A stretch of 64,000 nucleotides of DNA from Fasciola hepatica. Taxonomy: Eukaryota; Platyhelminthes; Trematoda; Plagiorchiida; Fasciolidae. The notes beneath the pieces were generated by a model. It searched no databases, was not told where the DNA came from, and saw only the letters and a program-made list of their open reading frames with translations. The stretch covers positions 3,403,001 to 3,467,000 of the forward strand of contig CANUEZ040000031.1 of NCBI GenBank assembly GCA_948099385.1, read 5' to 3'. The stretch's first letter is position 1; each line of letters starts with the position of its first letter. Shown here piece after piece: positions 42,413-54,241 of this stretch. Both the position numbers and the translations under genes were made by a program.

Positions 42413-45400
42413 CGGTGACGACTAGAGCTGGCCCTCCACATGAAAGTCGCCTATTTTATATCGTTGACCGATCCAGCGGTCTTCCATTCCTTATTGATAC
42501 CGGCGCCGAGATCAGTGTAATCCCCCCACCCAAACATCATAACCTCAAACCATCTCACTTTACACTGCAAGCAGCAAACACAACAACTATTGCGACATTC
42601 GGCCAACGGTCCATCACTCTTGATTTAGGCCTCCGACGATCTTTTCAGTGGGTTTTCATCCAGGCGGATGTTCAGACTCCCATTATTGGCGCGGATTTCC
42701 TCCCACACTTTGGCCTAACAGTGGACCTCAAAAATCGCAAGCTGGTAGACACCACAACCAAGCTTTGTTCAGTCGGCATTGGTAAGTGCACCAACTCTCT
42801 GGGTATTCGGCTGGCGATCCCGCAATCGCCGTTTGCTGACACTTTAAAGGAGTTTCCATCCCTCACTAAACCGTGTCAGTTCACCGACCCAGTCTCTCAT
42901 GCTGTGCAGCACCACATCGCCACAAAAGACCAACCTGTCCACTTTCAACCACGGCGACTCAACGCCGACAAACTCCGTATCGCACGCCTTGAATTCGAAC
43001 ATATGATGAATCTTGGCATCATTCGACCGTCTTCAAGCCCATGGGCCTCGCCTTTGCACATGGTTCCAAAATCATCTGGTGATTGGAGACCCTGTGGAGA
43101 CTACCGTGCTCTCAACAACGTCACCGTCCCCGACAGGTACCCGATCCCACACATTCATGATTTTGCACAAAATCTCTCTGGGAAGACAATCTTTTCCAAG
43201 GTTGACCTCGTAAAGGCATATCACCAAATCCCCGTGGCCGAAGAAGACATTCCCAAGACAGCTATCACCACGCCTTTTGGCCTGTTCGAGTTCATTCGCA
43301 TGCCATTTGGATTGAGAAACGCTGCTCAGACGTTCCAACGATTCGTCGATGAAGTGCTTCGAGGTCTACCCTTCGCGTTTGGCTACATCGATGACATATT
43401 TATTGCCAGCGCCTCTCTATCGGAGCATGCCAGCCACTTGCGCCAACTCTTTCAACGTTTCCAACAATACGGACTCCAGCTGAACCCTAGTAAATGCGTG
43501 TTCGGTGTTCCGTCCCTCGACTTTCTCGGGCACCATATCGATCAAAACGGTTTGACACCCCTCCCAGATAAGGTGCGCAGCATCCTGTCATTTTCTGCAC
43601 CTCAGACGATCACACAGTTACGACGTTTCTTGGGAATTTTGAACTACTACCGTCGCTTCATTCCCCATTGTGCGACCATCGTTTCACCTTTCACCGATCT
43701 TCTCAAGTCCAACGTCAAGACGATCGATTTCACTCCCGAGGCCGAGACAGCATTCACAGAAGCCAAAAAAGCTCTCGCGGATGCCACTATGCTGCACCAT
43801 CCACATTCGGATCCAAATACTGAGTTAGTCCTAACGACTGATGCATCAAATACTGCAGTCGGTGCAGTGCCTCACCAAATAGTGGACAACCAATTACAGC
43901 CCTTAGCGTTCTTCTAGCAAAAACTCCAGGCGGCACAGACAAAATACAGCACATTTTCTCGCGAACTCCTAGCCATTTACTTGTCCATCCGTCATTTCCG
44001 TCACCTTTTGGAAGGACGACAATTTCGTGTGCACACTGACCACAAACCCCTGATACACGCACTTCATGCCAAGCCTGACCGACATTCACCCAGAGATATC
44101 CACTATTTGGATTATATTTCTCAGTTCACAACAGACATCTGCTACGTGTGTGGAGTTGATAATGTTGTGGCTGATGCTTTATCCAGACCTGACATCAACA
44201 CGGTGGAGACTAAATTAGATCTTACGGAACTGGCAAACTTCCAGCGTGATGATCCATCCTTGCTCGAACTGCGCACATCCCCCACACTCCGGCTCAAGGA
44301 TTCTCCCTTGCCTTCAGCCGATGGCACAGTCCTATGTGACTGGTCTACAGGTCACCCCCGTCCTATCGTTCCAACTTGCTACAGGAAGATCGTTTTCGAT
44401 CATTTTCATTCTCGTTCCCATGCTGGTATCCGTGCATCTCGCAAACTCATTTCTGCCAGATTTGTTTGGCCCAATATGAATTCTGACATTGAATTATGGA
44501 CTAAACAGTGTTTACAATGTCAGAGAAACAAAGTCCACCGCCACACTTTTTCTCCTCCCAGTACGTTTACCGTTCCCGACGTCCGTTTCACACATATTCA
44601 CGTCGATCTTGTTGGTCCACTACCACCATCAAGTGGACATACCCACTTATTAACCGTTGTTGATCGTTTCACACGCTGGCCGGTGGCAGTACCCATTTCC
44701 GACACCTCGGCAGAAAATATTGCGAAAGTACTACTCCAGCATTCGATTGCTACATTTTGTGTACCGTCTACTGTCACCACAGACCGTGGCAGCCAATTCC
44801 AATCGACCTTGTTCCGTGAGTTCACTAAACTGCTTGGCTGTAAACACATCACAACAACTGCATACCATCCTTCGTCCAATGGCATGGTAGAGCGCCTACA
44901 CCATCAACTCAAAGCAGCACTGATATCACAGCCAAACCCCAATAACTGGAGCGACAACCTGCCACTAGTTCTCTTAGGTCTGCGGTCATCAGTCAAAGAC
45001 GACCTCCACAGCACGCCAGCTGAACTCGTTTTTGGTACCACCATATGCCTTCCAGGTGAGTATGTTCAACCTAGCACCGATGCCAGTCCTAACCCATCCC
45101 AATTTGTCCAACAACTCAAAGACCGTATGTCACATCTACGTCCAACACCCACTCGCTCGTCATCCACAGACGTTTTTGTACACAATGATCTATAAACGTC
45201 ACCTTTCGTTTTTATTCGTAACGATGCTGTTCGCAAACCACTCACACCACCGTATGATGGTCCATTTAAAGTGCTTAGTCGCACAGACAAATATTTCGTG
45301 GTTCAAAAAGCCGATAAGCCAGACACAGTTTCCATTGACAGACTGAAACCCGCGCATTTTGATACACCTCCATCACCAACAACACCGACACCATCACCAT

Positions 45401-45534
45401 CCACAGACACACCACCAACAATTCCTGTTGATGATCCAAACTCTATCATCACACCAGACACTACACCACACCCGCCAGCACCACCACAGCAAAAACCTTC
45501 CCTGGTAACCCGCCGTTCCGGCAGAAACGTTTGA
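42361..45534 (+). pseudogene. Pol of the CsRn1-like element, two stop codons
   Basis: One reading frame carries protease (L-I-D-T-G-A-E, 42496-42510), RT with F-I-R-M-P-F-G-L and the catalytic Y-I-D-D (43384-43395), and RNase H ([11 protein letters not shown]). A TAG follows (43915-43917) inside A-F-F-stop-Q-K-L. Then come integrase with its His/Cys finger (C-L-Q-C) and core V-D-L, T-D-R-G, V-E-R, a TAA (45193-45195), and a last part with Y-D-G-P-F. No frameshift is seen. Single-base changes would explain each stop, so this copy died recently. Confidence 0.92.
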
Positions 45535-45651
45535 CATCCTGTCAGATTTCGAGACTTTGTTAGTTGACGTTTTCTTTCGCTAACCGTTTACTCTTTCTAT
45601 TCTTCTATCGAGCGTTTATTTTGTACAACAAACGCCCTGGCGGGGGAGTTG

Positions 45652-46141
45652 TGTAGGTACCTGTACACTTCCGACTTTTTCCATGAATTCCAACGTCCCT
45701 TGGTGCGACACTCCTTTGTTGTGCCGAAGTTTTAATGTAAAAATACACACCTTTTGGTCGTCACCACCGCGCAATACAAAAAGGCTGTAAATAAATCTTT
45801 AATTCTGGCACGGTCTCATCTTCTGGTTTCGAATGTCTTGGAATCATATCGGTCGGAACTAACTGTGTGAAACAAAACATTTTAGAAGCTTCAACGGCGT
45901 CTCTTGGCACTTCGCTCAATACCATCCTGTTCTGTTCAACGGATGGCTGTCAGACCGAACTGAACTGAAGACATTGGCGGATATTGGCTCTTCGACGCCC
46001 ATTTCCTGATCTCAAGAACACTGAACAACTGTGAGTTTGAGTCACACCTATTGTTTCATTTTAATTCTTAATGTACATACCCTTTTGGCCTTTTTTTATC
46101 GCCGCACGCTCCTCCGCCCATCTTAGTTTGCTAGTGTCGTC
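45652..46141 (+). repeat. 3' LTR of the CsRn1-like element, truncated
   Basis: Matches the 5' LTR from its first base up to GCTAGTGTCGTCT, then changes to LINE sequence. The two LTRs differ by about seven substitutions and a 2-bp T-run indel. Confidence 0.9.
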
Positions 46142-48260
46142 TCTAACGACTCTACAAACTACCCACCAGCTGCTAGCTCAGCCGCAACATTTCTTTTCTA
46201 TCCTCATAAGTGCCGCTCTAATCCCCCCATAAGCCTACCTGGTACTCCTACCAGGTCCGCACTTGCCCAACTAATCACCTCACCTATTACCCCCCACTCT
46301 CAATCGACTTCTGCCTATAGCGTACTCTCGGATCCTCCAGGTGATAACCAACTGGGCCACCATCCGGATCCGTCTAACGCCATCGTCCCTTTGAGTAGGA
46401 GTGACCTTCAGGGCCTTGCCAGTGCCACTCAGCCATCCACTGCCTCGCACCCCCTTCCACTGTCTTTCCCCCTCTCTGATAGCATGGGTCACACCAACCC
46501 TCCATCTCCGTTGCTACCGTATATCCCTCCCTGCCCCCCAGACACCAACCCTCCATACTATAGCCCCAGCACGCCTCCGCTGTTCCCCCTGCTCACCTCC
46601 ACCAACCCTGAAGTACCACGTACATACCCCAGCAGATACTCTAGGTTCGTACCTGTATCCCGCATCCTCGCCCCACCTCCCCACTTACCGGCTCCCCCGC
46701 CCCTCATGAACCTCCAAACCTTTCCAAATTTCGCCACTCTCTTCCCGCCCCCCACACCACACTACGTCCCAGTTACTCTCCCACATGCCTTCACCCCCAT
46801 ACCGACCTACCGGCCTTATACTGACTCTGCCCAACAGGTAGGTTACCTGCAGTCAAGATCTCGTTTTTTTTCCTGACCGGTGCTCTCCGCACCCGTGGCC
46901 ATATTGCTAGTCGCCCTATGAACCATATCCATAAACTTTCACAGACTCATATCACTGATCGCTCCCCACTCGATGCCATGCCACTTAGCACCTTACACCA
47001 CGCACTCCCCTCTGTCTACCCCGCTTCGACAGATATTCTTATCCTCTCACTTTGCCATATGGCGCCCCCTCCCTCTGCACCGTGTGACACCCCTCCGGCC
47101 CACATCAGCGGTGTGCTGCACACCCACCGTATTGATCACCCACAGCGATCGGCTGCGCCTAATGCTAACGCTTCTCCCACTTTCCGTCCCCCACCCAACA
47201 CTGCCTGCCCTCCCCCTTCTACTGACGCTCTATCCCCACTGAGACCTAACTCCTATCGCCACAGCGATCCCAATAGTCTTGCACCTGGCATCCATGCTTT
47301 GCGCACACCGACACTGAACTCATTCCTACTAGTTCTTATTAACGCTCGCTCAATAATTAGAAAAATATCGCACCTGCGATCTTTGGCATTTACGTCAAAC
47401 GCTGACATTATACTAATAACTGAATCCTTGCTGTCAGATGATGCTTCGCTTGACCTTGTTCGCATATCTGGGTATCAATGCTTCTCGAACACCCGCCAGT
47501 CCAGGCGTGGAGGGGGATGTTTAGCCTTTGTCAAATGCACTATGCACGCTAGTGTTATCGACCACCCCCCTCTTCTCCGTATTGAGGATTAGTTATGGCT
47601 ATCCATTCACGCCTCCGGCCAGAACCTCCTTATTGGCTGCGTATACGTCCCCCCGGGTCTGGAGCCTGCAAAAATTGACTCTGCCGTGGATGTCTTTAAT
47701 GCTGCGCTTGACTACCCTGCCAGTGCAAAAATTATTGCGGGTGACTTTAACTTTCCTTCAATTTGCTGGTCCTCCCATACTAGCCCTCCCGCCCTCTCCA
47801 CCTTCCTTTCTTGTGTCCGTCTTGGTGGATGGACCCAACATGTCTCCTGCCCTACTAGGGGGAACAACATCTTGGACCTAGTATTCTCCATTGATGTTCC
47901 TGATATGATCACCCAGACTACTGATCACTTCCCGGGTAGTGACCACCGTATTGTCAGGTGCAAGTTCAGCCGTTCTCATCCGATGCAATCCTCTCCCCCT
48001 GTTCTGACTTCCTACCGTTCTTTGTCGAACTAGAACCGGGTGGTATTCCCCCGGCACCAATTCACCTGGGTGGCACCGACTTAGGCTTGCTTCTGAACCC
48101 ATTCACGACTTTTACGATGGACGGCACCGTTCCTAAGCAGTGGAGGCCGTCGGTATTTATTCCAGGCTCCAAAAATGGTTCGCTCCGAGATCAGGACTAC
48201 TGAAGACTGACAAACTACACCTCAGTTATGGGAAAGCTAACGAAGCCCATGGTCAAATTC
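46142..48260 (+). mobile_element. LINE family L, copy 2, 5' part
   Basis: The sequence starts inside the 3' LTR of the CsRn1-like element. It has the same layout as the copies at 22.1 and 60.6 kb: a proline-rich stretch (46391-47300), then endonuclease with I-T-E-S-L-L, G-C-V-Y-V-P-P and A-G-D-F-N (about 47740), C-P-T-R-G-N-N-I-L-D-L and S-D-H-R (47940). About 1 kb between endonuclease and RT is deleted near 48030. RT sequence resumes with P-K-Q-W-R-P-S-V-F-I-P and breaks off near 48255 after G-K-L-T-K. Two stops interrupt it. Confidence 0.83.
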
Positions 48261-49299
48261 CAGATGACGTGCGAAGAGGTTTTCCGTTTCCTTCTCATTT
48301 TTAGCGAGGATCTGATGAAATACACTTGGCAGTGTTGGGTGCATATCTGGTGTGCATGCCATCGAAGGAATTCTGGACGCTCGATTGGCCGTGACCATTA
48401 CCTGTCCTGTGTAAACTGAACTGAACTGAACTGGGGGTTTTCAAGCTTCTTTAGTGTGATAATTATGACTGACCAACAGTTGCAAGCCGTTTTTCCGACA
48501 GGTTGATCGAAACAACAATGGAAGCATTTGTCCGGTGGAATTACAAATGGCCCTTCAAAATGGACTTGGAACTCAGTTTATTATGAAGTCCATCGATCTC
48601 ATGGTGGCTATGATCGATCGAGATACGAACGGAACCATTTCCTACCCGGAATTCGCCCAACTATTCAGCCACGTGCAGCGCTGGATGGCCTGTTTTCGCC
48701 AGTACGACATGGATCGTTCAGGGACGATCAGTTGTCACGAGATGCAAACCGCGCTGAGCAGTTTCGGCTTCCGCCTTTCTCCTCAATTTGTTAACTTGCT
48801 TATTCGAAAATTTGACCGAACCAGACGTGGACAGATTGCATTTGATGATTTCATCTATTGTTGCGTTTGTTTGCAGAAACTCACCAACGGCTCTATGCCG
48901 TATGACATGAATAGGAATGGTATCGCCCAGTTCAGCTACTAACAATTCTTGATGGCTGCGTTTGCTGTGGTCCCATAAATGTTTCACATGCACCGTTCTG
49001 CTTTCATGTTGCCCAATCCGATCACAAACGTTGTTAGTTTTTCTCGGAAACATTCCTTCTTCCTCTCGATATCCTCTGGGATTTTCATCTTTTCTGCTAA
49101 TTGCGCACGACAACCCATCCGTTAACTGTCAATTCCTTATTCGGGCGACCAGATTGCACTTTACTACACACGTTTATTTGCTTCACAAGACATCAGCTTT
49201 TTGCCCACCAGTGTTTCGACTTGCCTGCTGTCTGCATATCAGCTTGACTTGTGACATCCAAATGTTGAATAATGATGCGACCATTATCGCTAAAAAAAA
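48261..49299 (+). mobile_element. Block inserted in LINE copy 2 (processed gene copy)
   Basis: LINE RT sequence stops near 48255 and continues at about 49300. The block between holds the penta-EF-hand copy and ends with eight A bases (49292-49299), about 20 bp after AATAAT. This fits a retroposed mRNA. I found no convincing target duplication, and the 5' border is uncertain by perhaps 200 bp. Confidence 0.65.
48466..48978 (+). pseudogene. Penta-EF-hand protein (PDCD6/ALG-2-like) processed pseudogene
   Basis: The ATG at 48466 starts MTDQQLQAVF, like the first helix of PDCD6 homologues. One extra base near 48495 then shifts the frame into V-D-R-N-N-N-G-S-I. Calcium loops in order: D-R-N-N-N-G-S-I-C-P-V-E, D-R-D-T-N-G-T-I-S-Y-P-E, D-M-D-R-S-G-T-I-S-C-H-E (all canonical), then two degenerate ones. 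A TAA (48940-48942) replaces a residue before Q-F-L, and the relic ends at 48978. All five EF-hands lie in one intronless block. The real protein is a calcium sensor for membrane traffic and repair. A frameshift plus a stop make this copy non-functional, but the divergence looks low. Confidence 0.85.
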
Positions 49300-50130
49300 T
49301 GCAGGATTTGCTGACCTTAAGCAGCTTAGTAAATAGCTGTCAGCATGGGTTTATTAGGATGCATTCGTGCACCTCCTCTTATATCCATTTCCATAACTGC
49401 CTCAATCATTTCGTAGATGGCGGTCGGTCGGCCGTTCTCTTTTTTTTGGCAGGGCATGAGAATTTGGTGGCCTGCCCAATGCCAGCCTTTGTCCAACCTA
49501 CACCCGTTTGGCATAGCAAACCATCTGCAATCTTGGCTTTGTTCTTACCTGTCCGAAGGTCCGTAGTCTGTCCTGACCGGCGACCGCCTATCGTCGTCTA
49601 AAACGATCAACAGTGGTGTTATGCAGGATAGCGTTTTGGAGCTACTCCTATTGTTCGTGTGTGTTGATGATGTATTCTCTGTGATTCGTTATGGCTCTCC
49701 TTATTTTTTGTCGACGACATCAAGCTTCTGTACATCTTTGACCACGAAAAACTATTCACCACCTTGGAGGATATACAGGACCATATAAATCCCCTTAGCT
49801 GCTGGTACATTACTTGGCATATATCTTCTTACGAGAAGCACTATACTACCTTATAAATGCAACGTTCCCATCGGTACCCTCGTTATCAGTGGTTTTAGAC
49901 TTCAAGTTAGCCTCTCTGCTCAGAACTTGCAGCTGCACTGTACATGCTCTCCAAACTTCCCTGAACGGGGTTCTTCTCAAATCGCTCTCAGTAGTGAGTT
50001 CAAAGACACGTCATCTCTACAGGCAACACGAGGAGCTTCACCCAGGCGGCCGCTAAAAGTGATATGTGTAAAATCCTTCTGTGCGCACCACACTTTCAAC
50101 CTCACAACAAAAGTCTATTCATTATGAGAC
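49300..50130 (+). mobile_element. LINE family L, copy 2, 3' part
   Basis: RT sequence resumes with C-Q-H-G-F (about 49342) and S-C-T-S-S (like S-C-S-T-C in the 63-kb copy). Near 49620 it reads Q-D-S-V-L-E-L-L-L-L, matching Q-G-S-V-L-G-P-L-L-F. Frames change several times. The end before 50190 is not exact. Confidence 0.7.
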
Positions 50131-50189
50131 CTACGTGTTCACAATACACACTAGCTTGTCTGCGCGACACGACACCGCTTATCGGGGTT

Positions 50190-51900
50190 TGAGTTTGGTT
50201 GACCCAGCATCACCTGTGTACCTTTGTTGCTTTGGACTCTGGCTCTTGACTTGAGTCGTTAGGAATCCCATTTAGAATTTGTATATGATGTGCATTTGTT
50301 ACTTTTATAATCTAATACCGTAGAATTTTCGAACCAACTTTGTTCCGACATTAGATTCTTCTGATCAGGCTATGGGTTGCTCGAATTGCAATTCTAGTGA
50401 CTTTTATTACCTGTATCGTTAAACTTGGGGCGGAAAAACTTTGAATGCCAATAAAACCGAACAGCAACGCCGGAGGAAATGATGAAGTAACGCGGCAAGT
50501 CTGTAAGCTGGTCTTGGGTGTTTCTAATTCTCTAGATGTTGCTAAGTCTTCCAGCTCCGTCAGTTCTGTGTCACATACTTCACCATGTAATCCGGAATAT
50601 AAATACATTGATATCCGTAAGCTAAGAATGTCTCAGCTGCAAAATCAGCTTAAGTTATCCAAAGAACATATACATTACGCTGAAGGAAAATCTGCCTTCG
50701 GCATTCCGGAAGCCTCCGTAGTGGACAGCTTGCCAATGAGATCAATCGGCCCTGCTGGATCAGTCGCCAATCGACGAAGTATCTAGCCCCTATGTTGACG
50801 TATTAGTTGGATGCAATGTACCAGAGGCCCATCGCATGCTAGAATAGAGCATGAGAAATCGAAACAAAGCTGTCGCCAAGCAAACAGTACTGAGCCGACA
50901 CTTCTGGGACCACTGGTAAACGAAGCTCAACAATTAACTTTTGTAGGCCCTCTGACGGTCGCCACCGGTGGTGCCTACGGGGAACTCAACCAATTTTCAA
51001 TATTGGATTTGGCGGTCTCTCTTCTGAAAGTTGAGTTTGCACAAAAGAGGATAAGTTAGAGCTCTCCGTGGTGAATTCAATGACAAAATATCGCTACAGG
51101 CAACATGATGTTCCTTTACCCAATGGCCCACCACCTAATCACCTGTCAGGAAAAAAAGAAATGTCCCGGCAGCCTTTGGATTACCCCAAAAAGTGACCTT
51201 TTCGAGGAACACCCTTTGAAAAATGAATATCAGCAGGTCACTGTAAGCATTCTGGAATTGGCCCATCGAGTGGCGGCGCACGGTACCTGGATGGAACTGT
51301 ATGGACAACGAGGCCAAAAGTTACCTTTTTGTGAAAGCAAAAACTACTAATCTGAAGTCAGCTTCCGTAGATGGACTCAAAGTGAGCTATTTTTAACTAG
51401 TCCCAAGGTGGAGAAACTGTTGAAAAAGCACCCAGCTACCACCAATTTAGGGTTTGCGTAATAAACAGATCCGGCAATTGTGTTACATTTCAGAAAACTG
51501 ACAGCGTTTTGGAAAGATCAGAGAGTTTTATCTGTTCACAGGAGGAAACAGTAATGGACGTGCTAATGGTTCAATGTCAAATCTGTGTACGAAAGCGTGG
51601 AATGTTTTGTCAACCGCCCGGCACTGATTGATTCAGCGTTTTGTTCCATTCTATCCTTTGCAGATTTTCAAGTCGACCCATTTTTCTTGAAAAAAGGCAA
51701 ACGTATATTGAGTTGCAATCTCTAGCACAAGCTGCATGGAGGCAAAAATAGATGACTCGTCAGAATTTCATTTGAACTGTTCGAACCTAGCTTACTTGAG
51801 AAATTATCACGGCCTCAGAAAATCTTTTTACTCACGGTTTACGAAGTATCGTTTTTGACACATTTTGTACTGTGTTCAGTGGAAGTGGATCCACTCCCGA
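50190..51900 (+). mobile_element. Old BEL/Pao copy with the same RT-less layout
   Basis: An LTR-like piece (50270-50410) shares CCGTAGAA, TTGTTC and GGTTGCTCGA blocks with the young BEL/Pao LTR. The Gag ATG at 50445 begins M-P-I-K-P and T-R-Q-V as in the young copy. At about 50690 it jumps to the protease end (D-S-L-P-M-R-S-I), then continues through V-G-C-N-V-P-E-A-H. The linker (about 51090-51180) and the RNase H part follow, with the polymerase absent as in the young copy. The 3' region is also shared (51670-51760). Stops and frameshifts are many. Confidence 0.8.
50445..50786 (+). pseudogene. Gag-protease remnant of the old BEL/Pao copy
   Basis: The frame keeps the first about 80 Gag residues, including L-D-V-A-K-S and a K-L-R-M-S-Q-L-Q-N-Q-L-K-L-S helix. 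It then continues directly with protease-end sequence V-D-S-L-P-M-R-S. About 500 codons present in the young copy are missing. A stop follows at 50784-50786. Confidence 0.78.
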
Positions 51901-53559
51901 AGGATCGAATTTCTATGTACGCTACTGAGCCAGCTTTCTAATAACCATTCACCCGCACAAGCTCACAAAAGCAGTGGTGCATGTGCACACTTTCTTTGCG
52001 TCAGTGGACAATGGTCTGTGTTTCACAAGACTTAAATTCTTCATGATGGCTTTATCACGGCTGAGCGGAGGACTGTTGTTATGACAGATGAACAAAACGA
52101 TTGTTCCTCTTCTGCTCGGAGGCACATCGTGTTCACTGATATGACTGCTTAGCTGAGACAGGTATGCCTGAGGCCGGGCCAGTAAAGCGGAAAAGGCCAC
52201 TTGCACCTAATTCAGTTCAACTTGACAAACACTCAATGAACTCTTTCAGCAAGATTTGGGAGACCCGAATAATGTTTCTGCGGTTCATTTATCGATTTTG
52301 AGAGCCACTGATACGCAAGAACGGCCGGGAGCAAGTGATGGTTGGGGTGAGTTTGATGGGGTATGCTCGCTTGTCCGTTTTTGCACGTTCGTGCGCCCGT
52401 GTGAGCAAACTACTACACACATGGACAGCGCGAGCATATGTGACCAAGAAAACAATGGAATGCCTAAAAGTGAGTGGGTGCTGTGAATTAACATTGAATA
52501 CCGCGACTGCATTTTTAGCGTGGAAGGAGCCGTAAGATGAACAGTGACTACAAGGAAATTGTGTTGTGGTGTGCGAGTCGCTAATACAGAACGGGTCTTA
52601 GACCTACAGATACTGATTTGGGCTTCACAGTCAGAGAAGTACAGGCTGTCCCCCTTGGAGCGGAGAAGTGAGTGCATGGTATCATGCCAGTAATAATGTA
52701 ACTAGGACTTGAGCTTCTAGATGGCGTCACAAGTAAGCATCACGATAACCACCGTCGGTTGTGATAAAAACTTAACGAACTCTGTCACTGGAGGCTGAAA
52801 CATAAGAACGATGGTAATCTGTAGGGAGTTCATCAGCTTCCGAGCTTAAAGCCTATAATAATGATAACATTGGTTTACTTCGGAGACGCCCGAAGCATGC
52901 TCCAGGCATGATCAAATGTTTTACAAGCAACAAGCTTGACAGGCAAAATTCATGAAAAGTCCAGAAGTGGGCAAGACAAAAGAGGGGTAGGAAGAACTAC
53001 AGGGAGATGAGAGGAAGATAAATGTATTTACACCGAGAAGTAACGAAGGGAGTTTAAATGGACCCAAGGATGGATTCAAGTATGCGCCCGGCGAATTTGA
53101 AAGTGGTGGTCAAATAAAGGTAAAGATGAATGAAACTACCACAATGAGATTTGAACGAGCGCCGGTGAGCAAGGTCACCGAACACATCACCCCGCTAAAT
53201 TTGAATGAGGTTATGGCGGTTTTAGTCTGCCGCCAATTCCGCTCATATCTGCCTAAATGTTGCGTCTTGTCCCAAAATTTATACCCCCTTGGAACCGGAA
53301 AAATAGCGATTTACGGTTAATGCCGTAAGGCATAATATGTCGTAAAAAAATTATGAAATTGGTCTACTGACTGTTTCTTATGTATCTGCCATAATGTCTA
53401 TTTGTATTGCGAAATGGATACCTTTTTGTAACGAAATAAATTGGGGAATGTAAAGAAATGTCAAACGATCCTTCGTAGATGTGGTTCGCCAGGAACAATA
53501 CAAGTCTGGTTCCTGAAATATTATACAGTAGGACTTGGGCTACTAGGCAGCACCGTCAT
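51901..53559. other. No recognised gene; one repeat hairpin
   Basis: I recognise no protein family. At 52852-52900 an ATA-rich run is followed by a small hairpin (CTTCGG paired with CCGAAG) that also occurs, inverted, near 21934-21977. Confidence 0.5.
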
Positions 53560-53770
53560 ACATACATACACATATATGAACATATATATATCTATATATA
53601 TATATATGTTCATATATATATATATATGTACACTTAAATGGTAACTTTTCCGGCCATCGCTGGACGAACGTCCATATATGTACATATCTATGTGTATTTT
53701 TATATACATACATGCACATGTATAAAGATATACATATAGACGTATGCATATGTGTATATGTACAGATGTC

Positions 53771-53825
<55 letters not shown>

Positions 53826-54031
53826 TTAAATGGTAACTTTTCCGGCCATCACTCGACGTATGTCCTATGGGAATGGGCTGTATATGTACATAGATATATA
53901 TACATATGTATATGTATATATGTACATATGTATAAACATATATATATATATATACTTAAATGGTAACGTTCCCGGCCATCGCTTGACGTAGTTCCAATAG
54001 GACGGGGGTGTATATATACATACGTATACTC

Positions 54032-54064
<33 letters not shown>

Positions 54065-54065
54065 A
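53560..54065. repeat. AT-rich minisatellite with three conserved boxes
   Basis: Long (TA)n tracts alternate with a conserved segment CTTAAATGGTAAC, TTCCCGGCCATC or TTCCGGCCATC, and GACGTA-like text. The boxes start at 53632, 53825 and 53955, so unit length varies (about 193 and 130 bp) through the TA tracts. Cruciform-prone and likely highly variable between individuals. Confidence 0.9.
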
Positions 54066-54241
54066 TCTACCATCCAGTATTCACTAGCGCGAAAGAAGAC
54101 TCACGAAGTGAACACGTGCCATAACGACCTAGTTGTGCTAGCCCCAATAAAAAATCAATAAGGAAGACAGATGCCAATATGGCAGGAATCATAATGCGGC
54201 GGCCCTGGATAGGGCCTTTTGTCAATCTCTTTGGACCACGT

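Larger units (their letters stand above)
40881..46141 (+). mobile_element. CsRn1-like Ty3/Gypsy retrotransposon, nearly intact, 3' LTR cut
   Basis: The 5' LTR (40881-41428) and 3' LTR (45652-46141) match at roughly 98-99% by eye over about 490 bp. The last 58 bp or so of the 3' LTR are replaced by a LINE. A TTGGTGAGCCC stretch lies just after the 5' LTR and GGCGGGGGAGTTG just before the 3' LTR, fitting primer site and polypurine tract. Gag has the Cys-His-Cys-Cys motif of the CsRn1 clade in place of a zinc knuckle. Pol has every domain with only two in-frame stops. Confidence 0.92.

Noticed and set aside
46374..46755. Glycine- and arginine-rich minus-strand frames opposite the proline-rich region
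   Set aside because: They are shadows of the LINE proline-rich frame; the plus-strand frame leads into a recognisable endonuclease.
48261..49320. Target-site duplication around the processed EF-hand gene
   Set aside because: AAATTCCAGAT near 48255 and AAATGCAGGAT near 49297 agree at only about two thirds of positions, which is not convincing.
53521..54073. Tyr-Ile-rich small proteins on both strands
   Set aside because: They are translations of the TA tracts in the minisatellite.
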